A stretch of 64,000 bases of DNA from Streptomyces iakyrus (GTDB taxonomy: Bacteria > Actinomycetota > Actinomycetes > Streptomycetales > Streptomycetaceae): positions 283,719 through 347,718 of the forward strand of contig NZ_JNXI01000015.1 in assembly GCF_000717055.1 (NCBI RefSeq), read 5' to 3'. Shown one piece after another: positions 46,366-54,975 of the stretch. The translations under genes and the position numbers were made by a program. Positions within the stretch are counted from its first letter, which is position 1; each line of letters opens with the position of its first letter. Below the pieces are notes generated by a model. That model did no database searches. It was not told the origin of the DNA and was given only the letters and a program-made list of their open reading frames with translations.

Positions 46366-49086
46366 TCACCTCCCGCCGCGGGGCTGCCGTGGCGGCGGGG
46401 GAGCCGGAGGGGGAGGGGGCGGCCCGTTCCCGTTCCTCGGTCCGGGCGACTGCCGGGGGCCCCGCGGGGGTGGCCCGACCGGCCGTACGACGGTGGGGGC
46501 GCCGTAGACGTCGCCGGGTGCGGGGGGTCCGTCGTCCGCCGGTGTGTCGTCCTCGGCGTCGGGTGCGGCATCGGAGTGGGGTTCCGCCGCCGGAGGCCGT
46601 GCGTCCTGCGGCTCTCGCAGCTCCTTGGGCATCCGGAGGTACGGATTGGTACCCGGGTTGGGCGGCCGGTACGGCGTACCCGGGGTGTAGGGCCCGGCTT
46701 TCTGATCCTGCTCCCCGCCACAGGCGTCGTCCTCTGGTCGCTGTGGGCCGGCGCCCGGTTCGTTGCGCTGCGACCCGAGGCCGACCTCGGCGTCGTCCTC
46801 GGGTCGTATTGCGCCTGCGCGGGGCCAGACGGGCCCAGGGGCTTGATGGTGCCCGGCGGGCGGGGAGCCGCCCCGGCTCTGGGCTTGCCCAGTACCGGCG
46901 TCGCCCTCAGGCCGCCTTGCACTGGCGCCCGTGCCGTCCCGCTCTGGGCCGAGGCGGGCCTCGGCGTCACCCTCAGGTCGTACTGCGCCTGCCCTGGGCC
47001 AGGCGTCCCCAGGGCCTGGGCGGCGTCCCACGGGCCCCGCACCACCCCGGGGCTGGACCTGCCCGGTACCGGCGGTGCTCTCAGGTCGCCCTGCGCCGAC
47101 GCCCGGCCAGGCATTCCCGGCGCTCTCGTCGTGCCGCACTGGGCTGGGACCGGCCTCGGTCCGGCCACCCCAGTTCCGGGCTTGCCCGGCACCAGGGGCG
47201 TCCCCGGGGCGCGGCGGCGCCTGCCTGGTCTCCCTGTCGTGCTCCGCAGGTACCGGGCCACCCCAGGTCTGGGCTTGCCCGCCCCCGGCGTCACCCCCCT
47301 GTCGCACCCCATCGCCCGCCGGCCGGCCCTGCCCGCTCCCGGCGTCCTCCCCAGGTCGCCCCTCGCCCGCCCCTGTCCAGGCCTGTCCGCCGCCCCCGTC
47401 GTACCGCCCCGGTCCCTGCCCGCCCTCGGCGTAGTCCCCTGGGCGCACCCCACCGGACCCTCGCAAGCCCCGCCCATCGCCCCCGGCGTAGGGCCCCGGC
47501 CCGCCCTCGGCGTTGTCCCCCGATCGCACCGCACCAGCCCCCGTCCAGCCCTGCCCCGTCGGCCCACCACCCCAGGGCGCCGCCTGCCAGGCGCCAGCCC
47601 CATACTCGGCATGCCGGCTCCCCGCTCCGGGACCCGCCCCCGCCCCCCGCCCTGGCCACCCGGTGCCCGGCCGGGACCCTGCCCCGCCGCCCAGGGGCAA
47701 GCCCTCTCCCCGAGCCGATGCCGTCGCCCGGCGCCCCGCCGCGCCGCACGCCCACGCGAGCAACGCCCCCGCGGCCCCGGCCCCCGCGCCCCACACCGCG
47801 CCCAGCAGCAGAGCCAGGCCCAGGGGGCCGTGCAGTTCGATGCCGCCGCCGAAGGCGTCGACGCCGAGCACGGACAGGGAGGCGGTCACGGAGACGTCCG
47901 TCAGCCGGGCGAGCAACGGCAGGGCGAGGGCCGTCGCGACCCCCAGCCGCAGCGCGCACCACCCCGCGAAGCGCAGCGCGCCGGGCCCTTCCTCCACCGG
48001 CGTCCGTACTCCCGTCAGCACGCCGGCCAGCAGCATCATCAAGCCCGCCGCCATCGCCAGCAGCCACACCCGGCTGTCCATCTCGGCCAGCCGGCTCAGC
48101 GTCACCGCCTGTCCGGACCCGGCACCGAGCAGGTCGTCCAGCGGGTCCGGCAGGAAGCGGATCAGTTCACCCGTGGCGCGTCCGTCCCACGGCACGAACA
48201 GACCGAGCGGGATGCCCAGCCACACTCCGTTCGGAGCCCCGAGCAGCGCCGCTCCGGCGATGCGCTCGGGACGGTCGTCGCCGATCGCCGCGTACGCCGC
48301 CGCCGCGAATCCCGCCGCGACCGCCACGAGCAGCACGGTCACCACGGCCGACACGGCCGGCCGCACGACGCGGTGCACGGCCTCCCAGCCCGGCGGCAGG
48401 GGCGTACGGCGCGAGGACAGCAGCGCGACGAGGAGGATCCCGGTCGACCAGCCGAACCCGCCGAGCAGCGTCGGGGCGGTATCGACCGTGAAGCCGACCG
48501 CGGCCTGCACGTCGACCAGGTCGCCGAGCCGGTCCGGCAGCAGCCCCCCGACGTCCCCGAGCCCCGGGATCTCGACGCCCCCGCTCCCGCCGGTCACGTC
48601 GTCGAGCCCGAGCGACCCGCCGTCGATGGTGACGACGTCGTGGCCCGCCCACGCCAGGCCGCCCAGCATCGCCACGAACAACGCCACCACCGCGCCCGCC
48701 CGCGCGAGCAGTTCGGCCCGTGAGATCACAACTCCCGCCGCGCGCAGGGACCGCAGGAAGAACCACGACAACAGCACCGCCCCGACCAGGCTCACCCCCA
48801 GTGGCGTGATCTCGATGGCCGTGTCCGCCTCGGCGCCCGTGATACCGAACGCCGACACCTCACCGGACGGCGTGACCGAACCACCCGCCCCGAGGGCCAC
48901 CACCGCCGCGGTCATCGGCCCCAAGGAGCCCGCCGCATCGGCCTCCAGGAGCCGCAGGCCCAGCGCCGCGGTCCCCGCCATCCCGATCAACGCCCAGCTC
49001 ACGGCGGCCACGGCGGACATCAGCACGTCCCCCCACGGCACGCGCGCGTCGTCCTTCGCCGTCCCGGCCCCTGCGGCAGCACTCAT
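46366..49086 (-). CDS. Streptophobe family integral membrane protein with low-complexity tail
   Basis: A 906-residue protein from the ATG at 49086. The first 430 or so residues are strongly hydrophobic with about ten membrane spans, starting WGDVLMSAVAAVSWALIGMA and including GSLGPMTAAVVALGAGGSVT. I assign the streptophobe family by its Streptomyces-restricted sequence. The last 470 residues are Gly/Arg/Pro/Gln-rich with degenerate repeats (RPEGDAEARLGPERDGTGAS type) and end in a poly-Pro stretch. Function unknown. It diverges from a double-FHA ABC transporter. Confidence 0.85.
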   Translation of the reverse strand: MSAAAGAGTAKDDARVPWGDVLMSAVAAVSWALIGMAGTAALGLRLLEADAAGSLGPMTAAVVALGAGGSVTPSGEVSAFGITGAEADTAIEITPLGVSLVGAVLLSWFFLRSLRAAGVVISRAELLARAGAVVALFVAMLGGLAWAGHDVVTIDGGSLGLDDVTGGSGGVEIPGLGDVGGLLPDRLGDLVDVQAAVGFTVDTAPTLLGGFGWSTGILLVALLSSRRTPLPPGWEAVHRVVRPAVSAVVTVLLVAVAAGFAAAAYAAIGDDRPERIAGAALLGAPNGVWLGIPLGLFVPWDGRATGELIRFLPDPLDDLLGAGSGQAVTLSRLAEMDSRVWLLAMAAGLMMLLAGVLTGVRTPVEEGPGALRFAGWCALRLGVATALALPLLARLTDVSVTASLSVLGVDAFGGGIELHGPLGLALLLGAVWGAGAGAAGALLAWACGAAGRRATASARGEGLPLGGGAGSRPGTGWPGRGAGAGPGAGSRHAEYGAGAWQAAPWGGGPTGQGWTGAGAVRSGDNAEGGPGPYAGGDGRGLRGSGGVRPGDYAEGGQGPGRYDGGGGQAWTGAGEGRPGEDAGSGQGRPAGDGVRQGGDAGGGQAQTWGGPVPAEHDRETRQAPPRPGDAPGAGQARNWGGRTEAGPSPVRHDESAGNAWPGVGAGRPESTAGTGQVQPRGGAGPVGRRPGPGDAWPRAGAVRPEGDAEARLGPERDGTGASARRPEGDAGTGQAQSRGGSPPAGHHQAPGPVWPRAGAIRPEDDAEVGLGSQRNEPGAGPQRPEDDACGGEQDQKAGPYTPGTPYRPPNPGTNPYLRMPKELREPQDARPPAAEPHSDAAPDAEDDTPADDGPPAPGDVYGAPTVVRPVGPPPRGPRQSPGPRNGNGPPPPPPAPPPPRQPRGGR

Positions 49087-49326
49087 GGCAGACCCCCCGA
49101 TCCGCTGCGCGGCGGGAACACCAGGCATGTCCCCCTCGCGTCGAAATACCACTCTCCGGCCCGGTTTCAACCCCGTCAACGGAATCGGCTGATGCGTCCG
49201 GACGCGGTCTTCACAAGGCCCGACTTTCGGTCAGGGGGCCGCTCCTGAAATAGTTCCCCCCGATGTTCGACATCCCTAGACTCCCCATGTCGGGGGTAAC
49301 TCGGGGGACAACTCAGTGGGGCTGGA

Positions 49327-51852
49327 GTGCCGGAACTCGTACTGGAATCAAACGGACGTACCTGGACGCTCGATCCGTCCAGGGCATACACCCTCGGACG
49401 TGATCCGCAGGGGGACGTCGTCTTCGACGACGCCAGGGTCTCCTGGCGTCACGCCACGATCAGCTTCAACGGCCGCAGTTGGGTCATCGAGGACCACGGC
49501 AGCACCAACGGCACGTTCGTGCAGGGGCAGCGCATCCACCAGCTGGAGCTCGGCCCCGGCTCGGCCGTCAACCTGGGCAACGCGACCGACGGCCCGCGCC
49601 TGAACCTCTCCGGCGCCGCGGCCTCCGTCGCCACGCCGCAGACCCAGCCCCAGCAGCAGCCGTACGCCGCGCAGGGCGCGAACCCGGCCTGGGGACAGCA
49701 GGCCCCGGCCCAGCAGCCGCCGCAGCAGCAGGCCCCGCAGGCCGGCTGGCAGCAGCCGCAGCAGGCGGCGGCGCACATCCCGCAGCAGCAGGGTCCCGGT
49801 GGTGTCGCGGGGGCACCGCCGGTCTACGGCGACCGCAGCCCGACCACGTTCCACCAGTTCTCCCTCGGCCGCGTGATGCGCATCGGCCGTGCCCTGGAGA
49901 ACGAACTGGTCGTCTCGGACCTCCAGGTCTCCCGGCACCACGCCGAGTTCCACTCGACGCCCGACGGCCGTATGGAGATCCGGGACCTCGGCTCCCACAA
50001 CGGCACGTACGTCAACGGCCAGCCGATCGCCAAGGGCGGCACCCAGCTGCTCGGCCCGACCGACGTCGTCGGCGTCGGCCACTCGACGTTCCGCATCGTC
50101 GGCGACCGGCTCGAGGAGTTCGTCGACACCGGTGAGGTGTCCTTCTCCGCCCGCCACCTGACCGTCACGGTCGACGGCGGGAAGCAGATCCTCAAGGACG
50201 TCTCCTTCGGCGTCCCGGAGAAGTCGCTGATCGCGGTCATCGGCCCGTCCGGCTCCGGCAAGTCGACCCTGCTCAAGGCGCTCACCGGCTACCGGCCCGC
50301 CAACGAGGGCGAGGTGCTCTACGACAACCGGAACCTCTACAAGCAGTTCGCCGAGCTGCGCCAGCGCATCGGTCTGGTCCCGCAGGACGACATCCTGCAC
50401 AAGGAGCTGACCGTCAAGAAGGCCCTCAAGTACGCGGCCAAGCTCCGCTTCCCGGCCGACACCACGGGCGCCGAGCGCGAGGCCCGTATCGACGAGGTGC
50501 TGCGCGAGCTCAAGCTCGACATCCACAAGGACAAGAAGGTCACGTCCCTCTCCGGCGGCCAGCGCAAGCGCGTCTCGGTCGCCCTGGAGCTGCTCACCAA
50601 GCCGTCGCTGATCTTCCTGGACGAGCCGACCTCCGGCCTCGACCCGGGCATGGACCGCGACGTCATGCAGCTGCTGCGCGGCCTCGCCGACGACGGCCGT
50701 ACGGTCCTCGTCGTCACCCACTCGGTTGCCGAGCTGGCGATCTGCGACAAGCTGCTGGTGATGGCGCCGGGCGGCTCGGTCGCCTACTTCGGCCCGCCCG
50801 AGGAGGCGCTGAACTTCTTCGGCTACGACACCTGGGCCGATGTCTTCTCCGCCTTCGAGAACTACCGCGACTACGACTGGGCGGGCCGCTGGAAGGGCTC
50901 GCAGCACTACCAGATGTACGCCGCGGACATCGACGCCGTCGCACCGCAGTCCGTACAGGTTCCGCAGATGCAGGCGATGAAGCCGCCGAAGCCACAGGGC
51001 TGGATGTCCCAGTTCGTCACGCTTGTCCGGCGGTACGTCTCGGTGATCGCCTCCGACAAGGGCTTCCTCGCCCTGATGGTGATCCTGCCGGCCGTGCTCG
51101 GCGCGGTCAGCCTGCTCATCGACGCCGACCGGGGCCTGCTGCCCAACCCGGCCAACCCGCAGACCGGCCGCATCATCCCGAACGGCACGGCGACCACGGT
51201 CCTGCTGATCCTCGCGGTCGGCGCCTGCTTCGCGGGCGCGGCGAACTCCGTCCGAGAGCTGATCAAGGAACGGGTCATCTACGAGCGGGAGCGCGCGACC
51301 GGCCTCTCGCGCTCGGCGTACCTGATGTCCAAGGTGTTCGTGCTCGGCATGATCACCGTGCTCCAGGGCCTGCTGGTCGGCGTCATCGGCTTCTCCAGCC
51401 GTGAGATCCCCGAGGAGGGCTTGATCTTCGGCAGCGCGACGATGCTGGAGCTGTCCGTGCCGATCATGGCGCTGGGCTTCACCTCGATGATGTTCGGCCT
51501 GATCATCTCCTCGCTGGTGAAGACCGCCGAGAAGACCATGCCGCTGCTGGTGATGTTCGCCATCATCCAGGTCGTCTTCACCGGCTGTCTGTTCGCGCTG
51601 CACGGCTCGATCGGCGTCAACCAGTTCTCGTTCCTGATGCCGTCGCGCTGGGCGGTCGCCGCCGCCGGTGCCACGCTGGACTTCAACAAGATCAGCCCGC
51701 CCGAGACGGCCGGCGACAACGACCCGCTGTGGGAGCACACGGTCGGGGCCTGGGCCATGGACATGGGCGCCCTCCTCGTTCTCGGGGTGATCTGCGGCTT
51801 CTTCGTGGCCCGCTTCCTGCGCCGCCACGAGCCCGAGGTCATGCGCAAGTAG
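49327..51852 (+). CDS. ABC transporter with two FHA domains, ATPase and permease fused
   Basis: An 841-residue ABC2-type transporter half. FHA1 is at 1-95 (TLGRDPQGDVVFDDARVSWR, HGSTNGTF), then a Gln/Pro linker to about 165. FHA2 is at 175-265 (MRIGRALENELVVSDLQVSR, GSHNGTYVNG). The ATPase follows, with Walker A GPSGSGKST at 306-314 and signature SLSGGQRKRV, then Walker B IFLDEPTSGLDPG. Six membrane spans follow at about 570-835. FHA domains bind phosphothreonine, so a Ser/Thr kinase probably controls it. A TAGACT -10 lies at 49277-49282. Confidence 0.94.
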   Translation: MPELVLESNGRTWTLDPSRAYTLGRDPQGDVVFDDARVSWRHATISFNGRSWVIEDHGSTNGTFVQGQRIHQLELGPGSAVNLGNATDGPRLNLSGAAASVATPQTQPQQQPYAAQGANPAWGQQAPAQQPPQQQAPQAGWQQPQQAAAHIPQQQGPGGVAGAPPVYGDRSPTTFHQFSLGRVMRIGRALENELVVSDLQVSRHHAEFHSTPDGRMEIRDLGSHNGTYVNGQPIAKGGTQLLGPTDVVGVGHSTFRIVGDRLEEFVDTGEVSFSARHLTVTVDGGKQILKDVSFGVPEKSLIAVIGPSGSGKSTLLKALTGYRPANEGEVLYDNRNLYKQFAELRQRIGLVPQDDILHKELTVKKALKYAAKLRFPADTTGAEREARIDEVLRELKLDIHKDKKVTSLSGGQRKRVSVALELLTKPSLIFLDEPTSGLDPGMDRDVMQLLRGLADDGRTVLVVTHSVAELAICDKLLVMAPGGSVAYFGPPEEALNFFGYDTWADVFSAFENYRDYDWAGRWKGSQHYQMYAADIDAVAPQSVQVPQMQAMKPPKPQGWMSQFVTLVRRYVSVIASDKGFLALMVILPAVLGAVSLLIDADRGLLPNPANPQTGRIIPNGTATTVLLILAVGACFAGAANSVRELIKERVIYERERATGLSRSAYLMSKVFVLGMITVLQGLLVGVIGFSSREIPEEGLIFGSATMLELSVPIMALGFTSMMFGLIISSLVKTAEKTMPLLVMFAIIQVVFTGCLFALHGSIGVNQFSFLMPSRWAVAAAGATLDFNKISPPETAGDNDPLWEHTVGAWAMDMGALLVLGVICGFFVARFLRRHEPEVMRK

Positions 51853-51867
51853 GCACCGCCGTACGAC

Positions 51868-51911
51868 GCCCGAAGGGCGGCACCCCGTCAGGAGGGTGCC
51901 GCCCTTCGGCG
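51868..51911. terminator. Bidirectional terminator
   Basis: A perfect 15-bp inverted repeat, CGAAGGGCGGCACCC and its complement with an 8-nt loop, extends a little further. It lies between convergent genes. Confidence 0.85.
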
Positions 51912-51942
51912 TTCGTACAGCGAGCAGAGTCCCGCGCCGGCC

Positions 51943-52659
51943 TCAGTACGCGCTGTCGACGTTGTCCATCGAGCCGTACTTGTCGGCCGCGTAGTTGCAG
52001 GCGGCGGTGATGTTGGCTACCGGGTCGTAGATGTCCCAGGAGGTGCCGGGGACGTGCCAGTGCTTGAAGGTCGGCGGGATGACCTGCAGCAGGCCCTTCG
52101 ACGGGATGCCGTTGATGGCGTTGATGTCCCAGTTGTTGATCGCCTTGGGGTTACCCGAGGACTCGCGGATGATGTTGCGCTTGATGCCGTCGTAGGAGCC
52201 GGGGATCCCGTGCTTCTTCATGACGTCGAGCGACTCGCGGATCCAGCCGTCGAGGTTGTTCGGGTAGGTCTTCTTGGCCTCGGCGCGCTTGGCGGCGCGG
52301 CTCGCGGCCTCCTTCGCCTCGCGGGCGGCCTCGGCCTTCTTCTTCGCCGCCGCGGCGTCGGCCTTCTTCTTGGCGGCGGCCGCGGCGTCGGCCTTCTTCT
52401 TCGCCGCGATCTGCTCGGCCTTCAGGCTGGCGCCGGCCATCTGGTCCGTGACGCTCGCCTTGACGTCCTTGATCTGCTGGGTGCTGTACGCCACCGCAGC
52501 CGGCTGAGCGGCCTCGGTCGTGGTCTTCGTCGAGGCACCGCTCGGCACCGCGGAGAACCCGATGGCGGCGGCGCCGAGGGTGGCGACACCCGCCATGGCG
52601 ATCTTGTGGTGACGGGTCAGGCTACGACTCTGAACACGGCTGAAGATGTTCTTGGGCAT
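51943..52659 (-). CDS. Secreted lytic transglycosylase (SLT domain) with coiled-coil segment
   Basis: A 238-residue protein from the ATG at 52659, with GAGGTCC upstream. Signal peptide: KIAMAGVATLGAAAIGFSAV. A Lys/Ala coiled coil follows (KKKADAAAAAKKKADAAAA). The SLT domain is GWIRESLDVMKKHGIPGSYD, with catalytic Glu in IIRESSGNPKAIN and GIPSKGLLQVIPPTF. It cleaves the peptidoglycan backbone. A structured leader upstream suggests a c-di-AMP riboswitch, as for several Streptomyces wall hydrolases. Confidence 0.92.
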   Translation of the reverse strand: MPKNIFSRVQSRSLTRHHKIAMAGVATLGAAAIGFSAVPSGASTKTTTEAAQPAAVAYSTQQIKDVKASVTDQMAGASLKAEQIAAKKKADAAAAAKKKADAAAAKKKAEAAREAKEAASRAAKRAEAKKTYPNNLDGWIRESLDVMKKHGIPGSYDGIKRNIIRESSGNPKAINNWDINAINGIPSKGLLQVIPPTFKHWHVPGTSWDIYDPVANITAACNYAADKYGSMDNVDSAY

Positions 52660-53002
52660 GCTGCTGTGGACCTCTTCGAATAGCGCGGGAGTCGCTCGGC
52701 GTCCGGCGTTGGACTCGGTGTGTTTCCGACACAAACGCCGCGGAGGTGAACCCACGGCGCTGAGCGACGTCGCCAATTCTTAGCGGCCGCAAAATGGCGT
52801 GGCAAAGGTGTGACGTACGAAAGAAGATAGTGGATCAGGGAGGGGCAAATCGGGGCAGACTAGACGATCCGCGCCGCTCAAAAGGTGGGGCTTTGTCTCC
52901 TACGCACTTTCGTACGTGACGTGCGCCCTATGCGCGGGCTCACACCGGGCGGCGCGCGTTCTCACCGCCCGTTGCACAAGCGATGCTCTCCGTGAGGCGC
53001 TT
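52660..53002 (-). promoter_or_regulatory. Upstream region of the transglycosylase
   Basis: Apart from the leader, this 343-bp stretch holds an 11-bp inverted repeat, ACGTACGAAAG at 52813-52823 and CTTTCGTACGT at 52907-52917, 83 bp apart. The two arms could be a pair of regulator sites flanking the promoter. I see no gene here. Confidence 0.45.
52691..52768 (-). promoter_or_regulatory. Candidate c-di-AMP (ydaO/yuaA-type) riboswitch
   Basis: On the minus strand a 7-bp closing stem pairs GTCGCTC with GAGCGAC. Between the arms lie a GC-rich hairpin with GGGTTCACCTCC in its loop, a hairpin TGTGTCGGAAACACA, then CCGAGTCC, which matches a conserved block of this class. The element lies 32 nt before the transglycosylase start. 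Streptomyces cell wall hydrolases are known to carry such leaders. The match is partial. Confidence 0.55.
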
Positions 53003-54046
53003 TCAGGGCAGAACGAGGTGCACGTCCCCGAACTCGTGCCACTGGTACCGGTGCTGGAGCGCGGCCCTGTACGCCTGCCCGACCGCCATCCGTCCCGCGA
53101 CCGCCTCCAGCATCAGCAGATGCGAGGCCTCCGGCTCGTGCAGCCCGGTCAGCAGCCCGTCCACCACCCGCACGCCCCGCTCCGGCGTGACGACGAGATC
53201 CGTCCACCCGGCACGCGCGCGTACGGCCCCGTCGGCGTCCACCGCGGACTCCACGGCCCGCACCGCCGTCGTCCCGACCGCCACGACCCGGCCCCCACCG
53301 GTCTTCACCACGTTGATCAGCCGCGCGGACGCCCCGGGCACCGCGAAACGCTCCGCACAGGGCGGCTCGTGCGCCTCCGCCGAGGCCACCCCCGTGTGCA
53401 GCGTGACCGGCGCGAACTGCACCCCCCGGCTCACCAGCTCCGCCACCAGGCGCCCCGTGAAGGGCCGCGCCGCACTCGGCATCTCCGCACTTCCGGCCCC
53501 GTCCGGCGACGGCAGCGCGAACACCGTCTGGTAGACGGACAGCGGCTGGTCCCGCTCCGTGTAGGCGTAGCGGATGGGCCGCCCGTGCTCCCGCAGCAGC
53601 CCCGTCACCTCCGGCCCGGACACCCGCGCCCACCAGAGCCGCTCGCTCCGCCCGCTCAGCGGCTCCTCCAGAACCAGCCGCACGCCCGCCGGCAGGCGCA
53701 CCTCCCTCCCCGCGGGCCCGCCCGCCCGCGCGCGCGTGGTGCCCCGCCCGTCGGGCTCCCGCAGCTCCACCGCCCAGCGGCCGTCGTCCCCGCGAGTGGA
53801 GAAGTGCACCACCACACGCGCGTGCCCGCTCCACCCGTCCACGGCCGCCGCCAACGTGGCCGAGGTGTTGACCACGAGCAGATCACCGGCCCGCAGCAGC
53901 AGCGGCAGTTCCGTGAACAGGTGATGCGCCACCTCGGAACCCCGCGAGACCAGCATCCGCACGGCATCCCGCTCCAGCCCCGGCCCCCGCTGCTCTACGG
54001 GCACCCGGGCCGACAGCTCCGCCGGCACGCGCACGGCCGAAGTCAC
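53003..54046 (-). CDS. queA: QueA-like S-adenosylmethionine:tRNA ribosyltransferase-isomerase
   Basis: A 347-residue protein from the GTG at 54046, which overlaps the SDR stop by 4 nt. QueA transfers and rearranges ribosyl from SAM to preQ1-modified tRNA in queuosine synthesis. Family motifs: GDLLVVNTSATL, RPFTGRLVAELVSRGVQFAP, LHTGVASAEAHEPPCAERFA and VVAVGTTAVRAVESA. It ends with ALQHRYQWHEFGDVHLVLP. No tgt or other queuosine gene is in the window, so its exact role is open. Confidence 0.9.
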   Translation of the reverse strand: MTSAVRVPAELSARVPVEQRGPGLERDAVRMLVSRGSEVAHHLFTELPLLLRAGDLLVVNTSATLAAAVDGWSGHARVVVHFSTRGDDGRWAVELREPDGRGTTRARAGGPAGREVRLPAGVRLVLEEPLSGRSERLWWARVSGPEVTGLLREHGRPIRYAYTERDQPLSVYQTVFALPSPDGAGSAEMPSAARPFTGRLVAELVSRGVQFAPVTLHTGVASAEAHEPPCAERFAVPGASARLINVVKTGGGRVVAVGTTAVRAVESAVDADGAVRARAGWTDLVVTPERGVRVVDGLLTGLHEPEASHLLMLEAVAGRMAVGQAYRAALQHRYQWHEFGDVHLVLP

Positions 54047-54741
54047 CGGGCCCCGTCCAGCAGAGCCGAAGCCCCGTACCGCCCGCTCGGCGGACGCTCG
54101 TTCAGCAGCCGCAGGAACCCGGGCACCACGGCGGCGGGCTCCGGCCGCGGCTCCCGGTCGTCCGGAACGGCCGCCGCGTACAGGTCCGTGGCCATGTCCC
54201 CGGGATCCACCGCCCAGACCCGCAGCCCCGGCTCCTCCACGGCGAGCACGGCGACCAACTGGTCCAGGGCCGCCTTGGACGCCCCGTAACCGCCCCAGGT
54301 CTCGTACGCCTCGGCGGCCGCGTCCGAGCTGACGGCCACGACCGTGCCCGCCCGCGAGGCCCGCAGCAGCGGCAGCGCTTCCTGGACCAGGCCGAGCCCC
54401 GCCACCAGGTTCACCTCCAGCGCCCGGCGCAGCCCCGCCAGGGACAGCTCCTCCAGCCTGACCAGCGGCTCGGCGCCCAGCGCGCTCGCGTTGTGCACCA
54501 GCAAGTCGACGCCGCCCAGCCGCCGGGCCGCCGCCACCAGCTCGGTGCGGTGCGCGGCGTCCGTGACGTCCCCGGACAGGGCGGACACCCGCGTCCCGTG
54601 CGCGGAGACGACCTCGGCCGTGGCCGCCAGCGCCCGCGCGCCCCGGGCGTCGAGCACCAGGTCCCAGCCCCGCCCGGCCAGGGCCTCCGCCAGCGCCCGG
54701 CCCAGCCCCTTCGACGCCCCGGTAATGATCGCAACCGGCAT
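54043..54741 (-). CDS. SDR family NAD(P)-dependent oxidoreductase
   Basis: A 232-residue protein from the ATG at 54741 (MPVAIITGASKGLGRALAEA). It shows the Rossmann motif GASKGLG, the NNAG variant LLVHNASAL, VVAVSSDAAAEAY and the catalytic pair YGASKAALDQL. Coupled to queA by GTGA overlap. The substrate is not evident. Confidence 0.9.
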   Translation of the reverse strand: MPVAIITGASKGLGRALAEALAGRGWDLVLDARGARALAATAEVVSAHGTRVSALSGDVTDAAHRTELVAAARRLGGVDLLVHNASALGAEPLVRLEELSLAGLRRALEVNLVAGLGLVQEALPLLRASRAGTVVAVSSDAAAEAYETWGGYGASKAALDQLVAVLAVEEPGLRVWAVDPGDMATDLYAAAVPDDREPRPEPAAVVPGFLRLLNERPPSGRYGASALLDGAR

Positions 54742-54975
54742 GATCCGCTCCCTCGTCGTCACCGCGTGCCCACACCGTAGGAACGGAGCCGCCCAGGCCG
54801 CCTCGGACGCGGGCCGCGGTCCGCCGAGTCCTTTCGCCCTAGGCCAAGGGCCCGGCGGCCCCGGTCCTGCGCCCGGCATCCGGCTGTCTCCGCCCTGCGA
54901 CCTAGGCCCACCGACCGGGCGCCCGCCGCCACCGGTCCGATCCGCGCTGTCACAGTCCGCCGGTACCGTGAGGAC

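Noticed and set aside
46335..48491. Apparent repeats that might be a CRISPR or VNTR
   Set aside because: The spacing and sequence are irregular; they are codon-level repeats in the low-complexity protein tail.
45148..48723. A 1191-residue plus-strand frame
   Set aside because: It runs antisense to serB and the streptophobe gene and owes its length to GC-rich repeats in the tail of that gene.
49348..51828. An 826-residue minus-strand frame
   Set aside because: It is antisense to the FHA ABC transporter, which has full ABC and FHA motifs.
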